From NCBI RefSeq assembly GCF_023516505.1, contig NZ_JAMGBB010000001.1:310001-374000 (forward strand): a DNA stretch of 64,000 bases, read 5' to 3'. Every line of letters starts with the position of its first letter. Positions within the stretch are counted from its first letter, which is position 1. This DNA comes from Sphingomonas brevis (lineage in GTDB: Bacteria > Pseudomonadota > Alphaproteobacteria > Sphingomonadales > Sphingomonadaceae). Below the pieces are notes generated by a model that saw only the letters and a list, made by a program, of their open reading frames with translations, ran no database searches and had not been told where the DNA came from. The position numbers and the translations under genes were made by a program. Of the stretch, positions 1 through 9,294 are shown in pieces.

Positions 1-767
1 TTCGTCCAGCCGAGAAAATGGAGAATTTCCACAGTCTCCTCCGTGCGGTGCCCATCGCCGAGGCCGCGGAAGGCGCGGCGGGCCCCCTCAAGCTCTGACC
101 TTGTCATGGGCGGTGACCGAGCGGCCAGTACGGAGGTTGCCGCCATCGACCGCAAATCGCGGACCAGTCCATCAAGATCGGTGTATCGCAATCGAACTCG
201 ATCGACGTCGACTACTGGCATATTGAATCCTGCGGCAGCCAGTAGCTGCGCCAGGGTCGAAGGCTCGATCCGGGGATGAAAGCGGGCCGCGATCCGGGCT
301 TGGTGTCGCCCAGCTTCGATCAACGATACCCGAAGCGCCGGAAGGCTGTCGCCGCCTGCAATTGCGCCGATGAATGGTGCATCGGGCTTCAATGCGCGGT
401 GGATGCAGCCAAGGGCGGCCTGAAGGTCGTTAACAGTATCAAGGGTGCCGATCGCAACGCACAGATCGTATCGGCCGACGCCAAAATCGTAACGGTCTTC
501 CTCAATTGGCGCCCCTCCGGACGTGCCAGCGAAAAGAGTTCCCGGATCAAGCACGTCGACCTTGTCCGCAATTGAAGCGAGGCGGGCGGGCCATTCGGCA
601 GAGGGGCAGCCCAACAGCATGGCGCGATCAAAGGTGCGAGCAATGTCGCGGACGCGGTCCAGGCATTCGTCGAATGCCCGGTCGAATAGGAACAGTTCAG
701 GGCCGACCCGTGCGGCTCGGTCGCGTCGGATTGCGCGAAGATGGCGGTCGAACAGTTCGGCATGCAC
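1..767 (-). CDS. SAM-dependent methyltransferase, BioC/NDUFAF5-like (3' end off window)
   Basis: Reading the minus strand from a GTG at 767 gives MHAELFDRHLRAIRRDRAA and a continuous frame to the window edge, so the C-terminus is missing. The segment RYDLCVAIGTLDTVNDL followed by HRALKPDAPFIGAI is the post-motif-I part of a class I Rossmann methyltransferase, and the family's 'L..A..V..P.VD.DR' stretch follows. It is divergent from comF. A TTG at 803 would add 12 residues but leave only 6 bp to the comF start, so GTG 767 is preferred. The substrate cannot be told from sequence; this family includes malonyl-ACP and complex I assembly methyltransferases. Confidence 0.72.
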   Translation of the reverse strand, partial: MHAELFDRHLRAIRRDRAARVGPELFLFDRAFDECLDRVRDIARTFDRAMLLGCPSAEWPARLASIADKVDVLDPGTLFAGTSGGAPIEEDRYDFGVGRYDLCVAIGTLDTVNDLQAALGCIHRALKPDAPFIGAIAGGDSLPALRVSLIEAGRHQARIAARFHPRIEPSTLAQLLAAAGFNMPVVDVDRVRLRYTDLDGLVRDLRSMAATSVLAARSPPMTRSELEGARRAFRGLGDGHRTEETVEILHFLGWT

Positions 768-809
768 GGTGGCGCTTGTGCGGCGGACCGGCTCGCGCGA
801 CAAGAGGCG

Positions 810-1556
810 ATGGCAAGCGCAATCGTGCGCCCCCTATGGGGCCTTTGTAACCTGTTGCTCGATTTCGCGCTGCCGCCAAGTTGCGCTGGCTGTGGCGAGA
901 TAATCGACGAAGTCGGCGCATTCTGCCCGGAGTGCTGGCGCAAGCTGGAATGGCTAGGCAACAGCGGCTGTCAGCGTTGCGGGTTGCCATTGGCCGGTAC
1001 CGAGGCTGAAGTTTGCGGCCGCTGCCTCGCTGCTCCACCCAAGCTCGATCGAATCCGCGCCGCGGTGGCGTATGAGGAGATTCCCAGATCGGTGGCCCTG
1101 CGACTGAAATATGGCCGCAAGGTCGCCCTGGCGCGGACCATGGCGCGCTACATGGCGCCGCTTAAGGGCGAATGGGGCGACAAGACGATCATCATGCCTG
1201 TTCCGCTTCATCGCTGGAGGCTGTGGAGGCGGGGCTTTAACCAGTCAGCGTTGGTTGCCAGCGAGCTCTCGCGGCAGTGGGCCTTGCCGGTCGCGCGGCA
1301 TGCGCTTCGGCGAGTCAAGCAGACCAAGCCTCTGAAGGGCCTCAATCATAGCCAGAGGCGAAAAGCCGTCGCAGGTGCATTTACGATGCGCGATCCTTTT
1401 GCTGTGAAGGATAAAATTGTCGTGCTGATCGACGATGTGCTGACCAGTGGCAGCACCGCTGAGGCCTGTGCAAGGTCTTTGCGGAAAGCTGGCGCAAGCC
1501 GGGTTGAACTGATTTGCTGGGCGAGGGTGGTTCGCCCTTCGCAGTTGATGCGTTAA
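810..1556 (+). CDS. ComF family phosphoribosyltransferase-like protein
   Basis: 248 aa. The N-terminus has the double zinc-ribbon of ComF proteins (CAGC..CPEC, then CQRC..CGRC). The C-terminus carries a type I phosphoribosyltransferase fold with the PRPP loop VVLIDDVLTSGSTAEAC. ComF is a cytoplasmic protein needed for uptake of transforming DNA in competent bacteria; in other bacteria its role is less clear. An in-frame ATG at 741 exists, but the ATG at 810 has an AAGAGG ribosome site just upstream and gives the usual family N-terminus, so 810 is chosen. Glutaredoxin follows 16 bp downstream, probably in one transcript. Confidence 0.88.
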   Translation: MASAIVRPLWGLCNLLLDFALPPSCAGCGEIIDEVGAFCPECWRKLEWLGNSGCQRCGLPLAGTEAEVCGRCLAAPPKLDRIRAAVAYEEIPRSVALRLKYGRKVALARTMARYMAPLKGEWGDKTIIMPVPLHRWRLWRRGFNQSALVASELSRQWALPVARHALRRVKQTKPLKGLNHSQRRKAVAGAFTMRDPFAVKDKIVVLIDDVLTSGSTAEACARSLRKAGASRVELICWARVVRPSQLMR

Positions 1557-1572
1557 GGAAGGGAATAGGTCG

Positions 1573-1842
1573 ATGGAGGGCGGTTTGCCCAAGGTTGAAA
1601 TCTACACCAAGCTGACGTGCGGCTTTTGCTATCGTGCCAAGAAGCTGCTCGACATGAAAAAGGTGCCCTACGAAGAATATTCGGTCGATTTTGGCGGGGC
1701 CAAGAAGACCGAGATGATTCAGCGCGCTGGCGGGCGGTTGACGGTGCCCCAGCTATTCATCAACGGCCGCCACGTGGGCGGATGCGACGAGTTGATGGAG
1801 CTCGAATATCAGGGCAAGTTGGACGAACTGCTGGCCACATGA
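1573..1842 (+). CDS. grxC: Glutaredoxin 3 (GrxC type)
   Basis: 89 aa, a single thioredoxin-fold domain. The active site is CGFC (TCGFCYRAKKLL) rather than the usual CPYC of GrxC. The glutathione-binding TVPQLFINGRHVGG segment with cis-Pro and the GGCDEL turn are intact. It would reduce disulfides with glutathione in the cytoplasm. AGGAAGGGA lies just before the ATG. The stop overlaps the start of the amidase gene (ATGA), so the two are translationally coupled. Both cysteines are present, so it is a dithiol enzyme and not a CGFS-type monothiol glutaredoxin. Confidence 0.9.
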   Translation: MEGGLPKVEIYTKLTCGFCYRAKKLLDMKKVPYEEYSVDFGGAKKTEMIQRAGGRLTVPQLFINGRHVGGCDELMELEYQGKLDELLAT

Positions 1843-2669
1843 GCGCCGTGCGGATTGCCATCTATCAGGCTCAAAGCGGAATCGATCCGGCCGCCAATGC
1901 CGAGCGGCTGGTCGGCGCCATTCGTGAGGCGGCAGCAGGCGAAGCGGCGATGCTGTTCACGCCGGAAATGTCAGGCATGCTGGACCGTGACCGTGAGAGG
2001 GCGCTTGGCAAGGCGCAGGCTGAACGCGATGACAATGTCCTGAAGGCGGTTCGTGATGCGGCGCGGGAAGCCGGCATCTGGGTCCACCTCGGTTCGCTGG
2101 CACTCAAGGGCGAGAGCGGCAAGCTCGTCAATCGTGGCTTCGTCATCGACGACGAGGGCGAGGTTAGGGCCCGCTACGACAAGATCCATTTGTTCGACGT
2201 CGACTTGCCGACTGGAGAAAGCTGGCGCGAGTCCGCCATGTATGAGGCGGGCGAGCAGGCGGTTGTGGTCGATGGGACGCCCCTCGGAAAGCTCGGACTG
2301 ACGATCTGTTATGATCTGCGCTTTCCAGAGCTGTTCCAGAGGCTGAGCAATGCCGGAGCCGAGGTGATTGCCGTTCCCGCCGCCTTCACCGTACCGACGG
2401 GCAGGGCGCATTGGCAGGTTCTGATGCGGGCCAGGGCAATCGAAGCCGAGCTCTTCATCGTCGCCGCGGCGCAGGCCGGGCGGCATGAGGACGGCCGCGA
2501 GACCTATGGTCATTCGCTGATCGCCGACCCTTGGGGCGAACTGGTCCTGGAGATGGGCGGTGAACCGGGGCTGGCGTTCGCCGAGATCGACCTTGGGCGG
2601 ATCGCCGACGTCAGGTCCCGTATCCCGGTTCTCCAACACCGCCGCGCGATCCCGCCGGTGGCGAATTGA
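1839..2669 (+). CDS. Carbon-nitrogen hydrolase (nitrilase superfamily, Nit1/Nit2-like amidase)
   Basis: 276 aa. The Glu-Lys-Cys triad of the nitrilase superfamily is visible: FTPEMS (Glu), YDKIHLFDVDLP (Lys) and GLTICYDLRFPELF (Cys). The IHLFDVD and CYDLRFPE signatures match the Nit branch, which hydrolyses deaminated glutathione or omega-amides such as 2-oxoglutaramate. The start ATG at 1839 overlaps the grxC stop. The pairing with a glutaredoxin fits a glutathione-repair amidase, but that is inference from context. Confidence 0.88.
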   Translation: MSAVRIAIYQAQSGIDPAANAERLVGAIREAAAGEAAMLFTPEMSGMLDRDRERALGKAQAERDDNVLKAVRDAAREAGIWVHLGSLALKGESGKLVNRGFVIDDEGEVRARYDKIHLFDVDLPTGESWRESAMYEAGEQAVVVDGTPLGKLGLTICYDLRFPELFQRLSNAGAEVIAVPAAFTVPTGRAHWQVLMRARAIEAELFIVAAAQAGRHEDGRETYGHSLIADPWGELVLEMGGEPGLAFAEIDLGRIADVRSRIPVLQHRRAIPPVAN

Positions 2670-2703
2670 TTCAAGGCCGTCGCTATCCTAGTGGACGGCC
2701 AAA

Positions 2704-2780
2704 GGCTCCGTAGCTCAGCCGGATAGAGCAGTGGTTTCCTAAACCAAAGGTCGCAGGTTCGAGTCCTGCCGGGGCCACCA
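2704..2780 (+). tRNA. tRNA-Arg (anticodon CCU)
   Basis: A 77-nt cloverleaf with encoded CCA. The acceptor stem GGCTCCG pairs with CGGGGCC using one G-T pair. The D arm is GCTC..GAGC. The anticodon loop TTCCTAA gives anticodon CCT. The T arm is GCAGG-TTCGAGT-CCTGC. The anticodon-stem base pair 27-43 is G-A, a tolerated mismatch. It reads the AGG codon. Confidence 0.97.
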
Positions 2781-2808
2781 TAAGTCATTGAAAAGGGGAC
2801 GAAAAGCG

Positions 2809-3054
2809 ATGATCGGGAGGCTGTTCAGGGAGCACCCAAAATCGCTTGGCATGAGTTGGGCCGAGCATGGCGCGGGCGCGGTGGTGATCGGCGGAAGGAT
2901 GGTCGGTGCGGGTCTCGCCTGCATTGTCCACGCCGCGGTGCCTGCGCTGTTCACCGAGACCGCAGGCCGGACGGTGATGAGCCTCCACGACCATATGGTG
3001 AAGCGCAAGGCCGGGGCCGCCAACCCCAACGCCTGGCCCGACTATGAGATTTGA
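2809..3054 (+). CDS. DUF6356 family small membrane-associated protein
   Basis: 81 aa. It begins MIGRLFREHPKSLGMSWAEH and has one hydrophobic stretch (VIGGRMVGAGLACIVHAAVPALF), a pattern I recognise as the DUF6356 family of sphingomonads; its function is unknown. The ATG at 2809 is preferred over a TTG at 2788 because AAAGGGGACG lies at the right distance. Its stop overlaps the region just before the next gene's start. It lies directly after the tRNA gene. Confidence 0.75.
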   Translation: MIGRLFREHPKSLGMSWAEHGAGAVVIGGRMVGAGLACIVHAAVPALFTETAGRTVMSLHDHMVKRKAGAANPNAWPDYEI

Positions 3055-3059
3055 CGCGC

Positions 3060-4391
3060 ATGGCGGCTGACCAGCGGGTCGTAATAGTAGGCGGCGGCTT
3101 TTCGGGGACGATGCTGGCCGCCGAGCTGGCGCGGAAGGGCGTGAGGTCGACGGTGATCGACGCCGGCCGGGCAGGGAAGGGAACCGCATTCTCGACCCCC
3201 GAGGAAGCGCATCTCCTGAATGTGCCCGCGGGACGGATGGGCGGCTGGGCGGACCAGCCCGGGGACTTTGCCAGGGCCGTCGCAGGCGAAGGCTTTGACG
3301 CGCAGGATTTCGTGCCGCGTCGCCGTTTCGGCGAATATGTGAGCTCGATCCTCGACGAAGCGAAGGCCAGCGGGCTGGTGCAGGTGGTGGTAGGAGACGC
3401 GATCGCGGCGCGACAGGGCGGCACGGGCTGGACGGTCGAACTGGCCGGCGGATCGCGGGTCGAAGGCCAGGCGTTGGTGCTCGCCCAGGGCAACCAGCCG
3501 CCGCAGCAGCTGCCGTTCGCGCGCGGTGTCGACGAAAAATATTTCCTCAACGATCCATGGAGCGAAGAGGGAAGGGCGGCGATCGTCAGGGCCGCCGCGA
3601 GCGGCGGTGACGTGCTTCTGATCGGAACTGGCCTGACCATGGTCGATGTCGTGCTGAGCCTCGACGAGGCGCGGCTGCGCGGCCGCATCACGGCGCTGTC
3701 GCGGCGCGGGCTGGCGCCCCGGGCTCATGCCGATCATGGCAGCGCGCCGGTCGAGCTGGACGAGATCCCCCACGGATCGGTGCGCAAGCTGTGGGACTGG
3801 CTGCTGCATCGCGGCGCCTCGGTCGGCTGGCGTGCGGCAATCGATGCGATCCGCCCGCACAGCCAGGCACTGTGGCAGGCGCTGACCACCGCCGAGCAGG
3901 CGCGGTTCCTTCGGCACATCAGGCCATGGTGGGACGTTCACCGGCATCGCATCGCGCCCGAAGTGGCGGGGCGGATCAAGCGGCTGGTGCAACTCGGCCA
4001 GCTGGAGATCGTGGCCGGGCGCGTGACCGACATGTGGATCAAGGACGGTAAGCTGGAGGTGTCGATCAAAAGGCGCGGCCGGCGCGACACTGTCGATCAC
4101 GATTTTGCGCTGGCGGTGAACTGCACGGGGCCGCTCGGCGAGATCTCACGGACCCGCGATCCGCTGCTCAAGGGCCTGTTCGAGGCCGGACTGGCGAGGC
4201 CGGATGCGCTGGACCTGGGGCTCGATGTCGATGGCCGCTCGCGGATCAGCGCCGCGCCGAATGCCTGGGCGCTGGGACCGCTGACCAAAGGCAGGTACTG
4301 GGAAATCACCGCCGTTCCCGATATTCGCGGTCAGGTGGCCGCGGTTGCGGACGATATAGTCAAGGAATTGGGCGATGCCGTGCAGTCCTGA
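3060..4391 (+). CDS. FAD/NAD(P)-binding protein (NAD_binding_9-like)
   Basis: 443 aa. The N-terminal dinucleotide-binding motif is [19 protein letters not shown] second glycine-rich motif [14 protein letters not shown] lies near residue 185. The [14 protein letters not shown] segment is typical of the FAD-NAD(P)-binding family related to hydroxyacyl/adrenodoxin-type oxidoreductases of unknown substrate. A TTG at 3051 overlaps the previous stop, but ATG 3060 gives the usual short N-terminus. The gene overlaps folE by 17 bp, indicating co-transcription. Confidence 0.82.
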   Translation: MAADQRVVIVGGGFSGTMLAAELARKGVRSTVIDAGRAGKGTAFSTPEEAHLLNVPAGRMGGWADQPGDFARAVAGEGFDAQDFVPRRRFGEYVSSILDEAKASGLVQVVVGDAIAARQGGTGWTVELAGGSRVEGQALVLAQGNQPPQQLPFARGVDEKYFLNDPWSEEGRAAIVRAAASGGDVLLIGTGLTMVDVVLSLDEARLRGRITALSRRGLAPRAHADHGSAPVELDEIPHGSVRKLWDWLLHRGASVGWRAAIDAIRPHSQALWQALTTAEQARFLRHIRPWWDVHRHRIAPEVAGRIKRLVQLGQLEIVAGRVTDMWIKDGKLEVSIKRRGRRDTVDHDFALAVNCTGPLGEISRTRDPLLKGLFEAGLARPDALDLGLDVDGRSRISAAPNAWALGPLTKGRYWEITAVPDIRGQVAAVADDIVKELGDAVQS

Positions 4392-4986
4392 AGATGGCGA
4401 CCTGGTCAGCGGTGCGCCCAAGGTGGCGGTGCCGGACGATGTCGCGGAAGCGGTCAAGACTCTCATCCGCTGGGCCGGGGACGATCCCGAGCGCGAAGGG
4501 CTGCTCGATACGCCCAAGCGGGTGGCTCGGGCGTGGAAGGAATATGCCAAGGGCTATGCCGAGGACCCGGCGGTGCACCTGCAGCGGACCTTCGACGAGG
4601 TCGGCGGCTACGACGAGATCGTGTTGCTCAAGGACATTCCGTTTCAGAGCCATTGCGAGCACCATCTCGCGCCGATCATCGGCAAGGCATCGATCGCCTA
4701 TCTGCCGCGCGACAAGGTGGTCGGAATCTCGAAGCTGGCTCGGGTGCTGCACGGTTTTGCCCGGCGGCTGCAGGTCCAGGAGCGGCTGACCGCGGAAATC
4801 GCCGACTGCATCTGCGAGAATCTGAAGCCCAAGGGAGTGGCAGTGGTGATCGAGGCGAGCCACGCCTGCATGACCGCGCGCGGGGTGCAGACGCCGGGCG
4901 TAATGATGGTCACGTCGAGGATCATGGGCGTGTTCCGTGAAGACGACCGGTCGCGCAAGGAAGTCCTGGCGCTAATGGGCTATTAG
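4375..4986 (+). CDS. folE: GTP cyclohydrolase I
   Basis: 203 aa, the usual length. The zinc and catalytic motifs are present: [12 protein letters not shown] (Cys and His ligands) and [16 protein letters not shown] (second Cys). [22 protein letters not shown] is the family signature. It converts GTP to dihydroneopterin triphosphate, the first step to folate/tetrahydropterin, in the cytoplasm. Its start lies inside the end of the upstream FAD gene in another frame, so translation is probably coupled. Confidence 0.96.
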   Translation: MPCSPEDGDLVSGAPKVAVPDDVAEAVKTLIRWAGDDPEREGLLDTPKRVARAWKEYAKGYAEDPAVHLQRTFDEVGGYDEIVLLKDIPFQSHCEHHLAPIIGKASIAYLPRDKVVGISKLARVLHGFARRLQVQERLTAEIADCICENLKPKGVAVVIEASHACMTARGVQTPGVMMVTSRIMGVFREDDRSRKEVLALMGY

Positions 4987-5124
4987 GCCCGGCGCCCGCG
5001 TGGCGCCTTTAGGTGATTATTTCGGCGCTGACGGATGGACCGAGCGCCTGACGGGGCGAGACGAGCGCCCGTTGCAAGGCGCCGCCCGTTGAACAGGCAT
5101 ATCCCCTAAAATCAGGAGTTTATC

Positions 5125-5427
5125 ATGAAGACCTTATTCGTGGGCGCTGTCGCGCTCGCACTCGCCGCTCCCGTTGCCGCCCAAAGCGCCGGCGGCGTCA
5201 TCCTGACCAACACCGAATTCAACGGCGGCTTCGGCAACAACGGTCAGTGCACCGCCGCGCTGGCCAAGGTGCGCAACCACCAGCGGCTGCACGCCGATGC
5301 GCGGGGCGAGGCCTATCGCAACCTGTCGGCCTCGGCTTTCCAGAAGGCCAGCCTGCGCACGACAAGGTGCGAGAAGATCGACGGGCGCCACCGGGTGGTG
5401 TTCTACGTTGACGGCATTCCTCGTTAA
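5125..5427 (+). CDS. Small secreted protein of unknown function
   Basis: 100 aa. Residues 1-20 form a signal peptide ending in PVAAQSA. The mature part has two cysteines (GQCTAAL and TTRCEKI), probably a disulfide, and a C-terminal beta-like stretch HRVVFYVDGIPR. AGGAG precedes the ATG at good spacing. The gene stands alone between folE and a strong terminator. I do not recognise the family. Confidence 0.7.
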   Translation: MKTLFVGAVALALAAPVAAQSAGGVILTNTEFNGGFGNNGQCTAALAKVRNHQRLHADARGEAYRNLSASAFQKASLRTTRCEKIDGRHRVVFYVDGIPR

Positions 5428-5450
5428 GCGAGGCTAGCCGGACGAATATA

Positions 5451-5480
5451 GGGCCGTCCCGAGAGGGGCGGCCCTTTTTT
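5451..5480 (+). terminator. Rho-independent terminator
   Basis: GGGCCGTCCC-GAGA-GGGGCGGCCC forms a 10-bp stem with one G-T pair and a GNRA-type loop, followed by six T. It lies 24 bp after the small secreted gene on the plus strand. Confidence 0.9.
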
Positions 5481-5481
5481 G

Positions 5482-5847
5482 CTAGTCCCGACGTTCCCGA
5501 TAATAGGTCCCGTCATCATAATAGCCGCCGCCGAAATAGGGCGCGCCATAGTTGGGGCCGTAATAGGCCGAGCCGTGACAAGTGTCGCAAAAGCCAGGGG
5601 TCCCGGCGGTCGCAGCCGAGGACGAATTCCGATCGAGTCCGGACCCGCCGCCATCGATGCTCCGGTGGCGCGGATAGCTGTAAAATCCATAAGGACCGCC
5701 GCGATTGCGATCGCCATAGCTATTGCCGCCGGTTTGGCCTGCCGGATCGCGCTTGCTGCCGGCGCCGGAGCCGCCATCCGATGGCTCCGCGGCCGCGGGC
5801 GCCGCGAGGCAAAGCGCCGAAAAGACAAGCAGGCTTCTGGCGAACAT
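5482..5847 (-). CDS. Small Gly/Tyr-rich secreted protein with one CXXCH motif
   Basis: 121 aa. The ATG at 5847 has GGAG upstream and starts directly with a signal peptide (MFARSLLVFSALCLAAPAAA). An in-frame start at 5883 would bury the signal, so 5847 is chosen. The mature part is low complexity, rich in Gly, Ser, Asp and Tyr. Near the C-terminus is FCDTCHGSAYY, a single CXXCH motif that could bind haem c or simply form a disulfide. No other cytochrome features are visible. It sits downstream of the membrane regulator gene on the same strand, with a 72-bp gap. Confidence 0.65.
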   Translation of the reverse strand: MFARSLLVFSALCLAAPAAAEPSDGGSGAGSKRDPAGQTGGNSYGDRNRGGPYGFYSYPRHRSIDGGGSGLDRNSSSAATAGTPGFCDTCHGSAYYGPNYGAPYFGGGYYDDGTYYRERRD

Positions 5848-5919
5848 AAGCGACTCCGTCACCGCACAGCCGGTCTTTCGCACGGACGGGATGAACAGCG
5901 TGTTGCTCGGATGACGAGC

Positions 5920-7257
5920 TCAGTGGCTGATTAAACGGTATCCGACCGCCGGCTCATTGATGATTATCGCCGGGCTGCCCGGATCGCTCTCGAGTTTCTG
6001 CCGCAAGCCCCGTACCGCGACGCGGAGATATTCGATCTGCTTTTCATGGGCAGGTCCCCAAACCGAGCGCAACAGGTGCGCATGGGTGAGGACTCGGCCG
6101 GGATGCTTGGCGAGTTCGGCCAGCACGCCATATTCCTTGGGCGCGAGGTGGATCGGCTCGCCGTTTTTCAAAACGGTGCGGCGGAACAGATCAACGGTCA
6201 CGTCTCCAGCCAGTATCGGCTTGTCGTCGGAGCCTGGCCCGAGTTCCAGCAAGTTCGACAGGTAGCGCTGGACCTTGGCCACCTCAGTCCCGATCGCCGA
6301 CACGTCGGCCTTGTCCGCCAATCCGGCACGCTGGATTGCGCGCGTCGCGCGGGAAATGGCAGCAAGGCGCGGTTCCAGATCCTGGCCGATTGACGATAGC
6401 AATACCGAGCGAACCCGGTCGCCTTCACGCAGTCGGGCGAAATCCTGTGCCTCAACCTCCAGCTTGGCGCGTTCGAGCGCCAGGGTGACCTGGTCAACCA
6501 GGCTATCGAGCAGCTCAAGCTGTTCGGGCGCGACGGGCCTGGTGCCGTCGTCACGGGCCAGCCCAATGACGCCAAGAACCGTCGACCCCGACTTGATCGG
6601 ATAGAAGACCCATTCCGTGACAATTACCGAGCGCGTTCCGCGGCCGGCCGGTTCGCCCGATTCCATGGCCCAGGCAGCGGCGGCGACATCGCTAGGGGTC
6701 AACATCGCCTGCGCTGGGCTTGCCGCGACCAGTCGCGGCTCGGGCAGGTCCGCCATCATCACCGAATTGCTATCGAACAGCCGGCCCAGCTCCCGGCACG
6801 CGACCTCGGCGATCTGGTCCGTGCTGGAACAGGACAGAAGGCGGCGGGCAAGCCCGGCAACCGTGGCGTTGCGAGCGGCGCTCCTGCGCGCTGTCTGGCG
6901 CTCGGCCTGCATTCGCGCGGCAAGCTGGCTGGTGACCAGCGCGACCAGGAACAGCAGCGCAACAGTCGCGACATCCTCCGCGCGCGACATGCGGAACGTG
7001 TGGAAGGGATGAGTGAAGTAGAAGTTGAAGGCGAGCGCCGACGAAACCGCCGCGAACAGGCCGGGCCACACGCCATAGAATCCGGCAGCAGCAAGGACCG
7101 CCGGCAAATATAGCAGGTCGACTGGGGAGTTACCCCAGCGTGGCGCGACAAGCATGCCAACAAAAGTCGAGGCGGCGACCAGCGCCAACGTCTCGGCATA
7201 GGGCCGCAATATCCCCAGGGCGGTTGGCGCCGTGGCAGGTGAGAGGCTGTTGTCCAT
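5920..7257 (-). CDS. Membrane-bound KdpD/KdpE chimera: DUF4118-GAF-degenerate DHp-winged helix
   Basis: 445 aa. Residues about 18-113 form the four-helix KdpD membrane module (DUF4118; note [18 protein letters not shown]-like signature at 68-84). Residues ~135-270 are a GAF domain. Residues ~285-340 align with the KdpD dimerisation helix, but the H-box reads [10 protein letters not shown], with Gln292 where the phospho-acceptor His should be. No HATPase follows. Residues ~350-443 are instead an OmpR/KdpE winged helix ([30 protein letters not shown]). The USP/KdpD sensor domain and the receiver are also absent. I infer a phosphorylation-independent membrane transcription factor for the divergent kup gene. 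ATG 7257 is chosen because the longer in-frame extension overlaps kup upstream DNA. Confidence 0.88.
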   Translation of the reverse strand: MDNSLSPATAPTALGILRPYAETLALVAASTFVGMLVAPRWGNSPVDLLYLPAVLAAAGFYGVWPGLFAAVSSALAFNFYFTHPFHTFRMSRAEDVATVALLFLVALVTSQLAARMQAERQTARRSAARNATVAGLARRLLSCSSTDQIAEVACRELGRLFDSNSVMMADLPEPRLVAASPAQAMLTPSDVAAAAWAMESGEPAGRGTRSVIVTEWVFYPIKSGSTVLGVIGLARDDGTRPVAPEQLELLDSLVDQVTLALERAKLEVEAQDFARLREGDRVRSVLLSSIGQDLEPRLAAISRATRAIQRAGLADKADVSAIGTEVAKVQRYLSNLLELGPGSDDKPILAGDVTVDLFRRTVLKNGEPIHLAPKEYGVLAELAKHPGRVLTHAHLLRSVWGPAHEKQIEYLRVAVRGLRQKLESDPGSPAIIINEPAVGYRLISH

Positions 7258-7290
7258 GACCGCCCAGATGCGCCTTCGATTATTATTCGT

Positions 7291-7350
7291 CGAGGTTTTC
7301 CGAGGATTTTCCAGTTCTTTCTTTACGCCTCTCCCATGCAATCCACATGG
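7291..7350. promoter_or_regulatory. Candidate operator between chimera regulator and kup
   Basis: Two head-to-tail copies of CGAGG(T/A)TTTTC lie at 7291-7300 and 7301-7311, exactly one helical turn apart, as expected for OmpR/KdpE-type winged-helix dimers. A T-rich stretch ending CTTTCTTTACGCC follows. An imperfect inverted repeat CCATG-N7-CATGG lies near 7338-7354, over the kup leader. The assignment to the neighbouring regulator is inference. Confidence 0.45.
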
Positions 7351-7384
7351 AATCTTTATGCCCTCGGCATCCATTTCCGCTGGC

Positions 7385-9292
7385 ATGAATAATATCAGCG
7401 TAACGGCCGAGCCCGTTGAAACAGCCCCGCAGCTACCCAAGGAACCGCTGCCGACGCTTATGCTCGGCGCGATCGGCGTGGTGTTCGGCGATATCGGTAC
7501 GTCGCCGCTTTATGCGATGAAGGAAAGCTTCATCGGGCCGCATCCGCTGGCCGCCGACCCGGTCCATATTTTCGGCGTGCTGTCGCTGGTGTTCTGGATG
7601 CTGATGATGGTGGTGACGTTCAAATATGTCGCCGTCACAATGCGCGCGCACAATAAGGGCGAGGGCGGCTCATTCGCGTTGCTCGCCCTGATCTCGCGCA
7701 CCGTCGAGGGCGGCAAATGGACCGCCGGCCTGGTGACGATGGGTGTGCTCGCCGCAGCTTTATTCTATGGCGATGCGATCATCACGCCGGCCATCTCGGT
7801 GCTGTCGGCGGTCGAAGGGCTTGCAGTGGCCGAAGCGGGATTGGCGCCGCTGATCCTTCCTGTGTCGGTCGGCATATTGATCGGGCTGTTCCTGATCCAG
7901 GCACGCGGCACGGCCCGGGTCGGAGCGATATTCGGCCCGGTGGTGCTGGTGTATTTTGCGACCCTGGCGGTGCTTGGGGTCACAAACATCATGGCGCGTC
8001 CCGAGATACTGGGTGCCCTCAATCCGGTTTGGGCGGTGCGCTTTTTCGAGGTGGACCCGGGAACCGCATTCCTGGCGCTGGGCAGCGTGGTGCTGGCCGT
8101 GACCGGCGCCGAGGCGCTTTACGCGGACATGGGGCATTTCGGCCGCAAGGCGATCGGGATCAGCTGGCTGACGCTGGTCTATCCCTGCCTGACGCTCAAC
8201 TATCTTGGCCAGGGCGCCCTGCTGCTCGGCAACCCGCAAGCGGTCAGCAACCCGTTCTTCCTGATGGCTCCGGAGTGGGCCCGCCTGCCGTTGGTCGGCA
8301 TCGCTACGCTGGCAACGATAATCGCCAGCCAGGCGGTGATCTCCGGCGCTTTTTCGGTCACCCGCCAGGCCATCCAGCTGGGGTTCCTGCCCCGGCTGTC
8401 GATCCTTCACACCAGCGCCAAGGCGGCAGGGCAAATCTACATTCCGGTGGTCAACTGGACGCTGCTTGTGGCGGTGGTGCTGCTGGTGGTCGGCTTCCAG
8501 GCATCGACCGGCCTCGCCGCCGCCTACGGTATCGCGGTCACCGGCACGATGTTCATCACCACCTGCATGGTCGGGGTTGCCATGTTCCGCATCTGGAAGT
8601 GGAAGCCGATCGTGGCGTGGCCGGTTATCGGCCTGTTTGTGGTCATCGATGGCGTCTATTTCGCGTCCAACCTGACCAAGTTCGTCGACGGAGGCTGGTT
8701 TCCGCTGCTGGTTGCCGCGGTCGTGTTCGTGGTGCTGACAACCTGGTCCTCAGGGCGCCGGATCATGCGGGAGCGGCTGGCGGAAGGCGCAATACCGCTG
8801 GCGGTATTCATCAAGTCGACCGCCGGATCGCTGCATCGAATTCGCGGAACGTCGGTGTTCATGGCGTCGAGCGCGGAGACCATCCCGTCGGCGATGCTGC
8901 ACAACATCAAGCATAATCAGGTGCTGCACGAGCGCGTTGTCATCCTGACCGTGCAGATTGAGGAGGTGCCGCACTGGCCGCCGGAAAAGCGCTCGGTCGT
9001 CACGCGCCATGGCGAAGGCTTCAACCGTGTCGTGCTGCGCTACGGCTTCATGGACGAGATCGACGTGCCTCACGACCTCGCGAATACGCCGCTGGCCGGC
9101 GCGCCGTTCAACCTGATGACCACCAGCTTCTTCCTTGGCCGCCAGAAGCTGATCGCGTCCAAGCGGCCAGGAATGGCGCTGTGGCGCGAGCGCCTGTTTG
9201 CCTGGATGAACAAGAATAGCGAAAGCGCGATGGAATTCTTCAAGCTGCCGACCAATCGGGTAGTCGAGCTTGGGTCTCAGCTGGAGATCTGA
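7385..9292 (+). CDS. kup: Potassium transporter Kup
   Basis: 635 aa, close to the ~622 aa of E. coli Kup. The first helix has the family signature [19 protein letters not shown]; further marks are [16 protein letters not shown] and ADMGHFG. About twelve membrane helices are followed by a cytoplasmic tail. Kup is an inner-membrane K+/H+ symporter for constitutive, low-affinity uptake. ATG 7385 is the most likely start; an in-frame ATG at 7358 is possible and has a weak GGA ribosome site. It is divergent from the KdpD/KdpE chimera and 2 bp from the next gene. Confidence 0.95.
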   Translation: MNNISVTAEPVETAPQLPKEPLPTLMLGAIGVVFGDIGTSPLYAMKESFIGPHPLAADPVHIFGVLSLVFWMLMMVVTFKYVAVTMRAHNKGEGGSFALLALISRTVEGGKWTAGLVTMGVLAAALFYGDAIITPAISVLSAVEGLAVAEAGLAPLILPVSVGILIGLFLIQARGTARVGAIFGPVVLVYFATLAVLGVTNIMARPEILGALNPVWAVRFFEVDPGTAFLALGSVVLAVTGAEALYADMGHFGRKAIGISWLTLVYPCLTLNYLGQGALLLGNPQAVSNPFFLMAPEWARLPLVGIATLATIIASQAVISGAFSVTRQAIQLGFLPRLSILHTSAKAAGQIYIPVVNWTLLVAVVLLVVGFQASTGLAAAYGIAVTGTMFITTCMVGVAMFRIWKWKPIVAWPVIGLFVVIDGVYFASNLTKFVDGGWFPLLVAAVVFVVLTTWSSGRRIMRERLAEGAIPLAVFIKSTAGSLHRIRGTSVFMASSAETIPSAMLHNIKHNQVLHERVVILTVQIEEVPHWPPEKRSVVTRHGEGFNRVVLRYGFMDEIDVPHDLANTPLAGAPFNLMTTSFFLGRQKLIASKRPGMALWRERLFAWMNKNSESAMEFFKLPTNRVVELGSQLEI

Positions 9293-9294
9293 CC

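Noticed and set aside
389-961. A 190-codon minus-strand frame near the left edge.
   Set aside because: It has Ser/Ala/Pro-rich shadow composition and conflicts with the clear methyltransferase frame.
2510-3029. Minus-strand frames containing RTRTCDLWFRKPLLYPAELR and WPRQDSNLRPLV.
   Set aside because: These are the well-known false ORFs produced by translating a tRNA gene antisense; they overlap tRNA-Arg.
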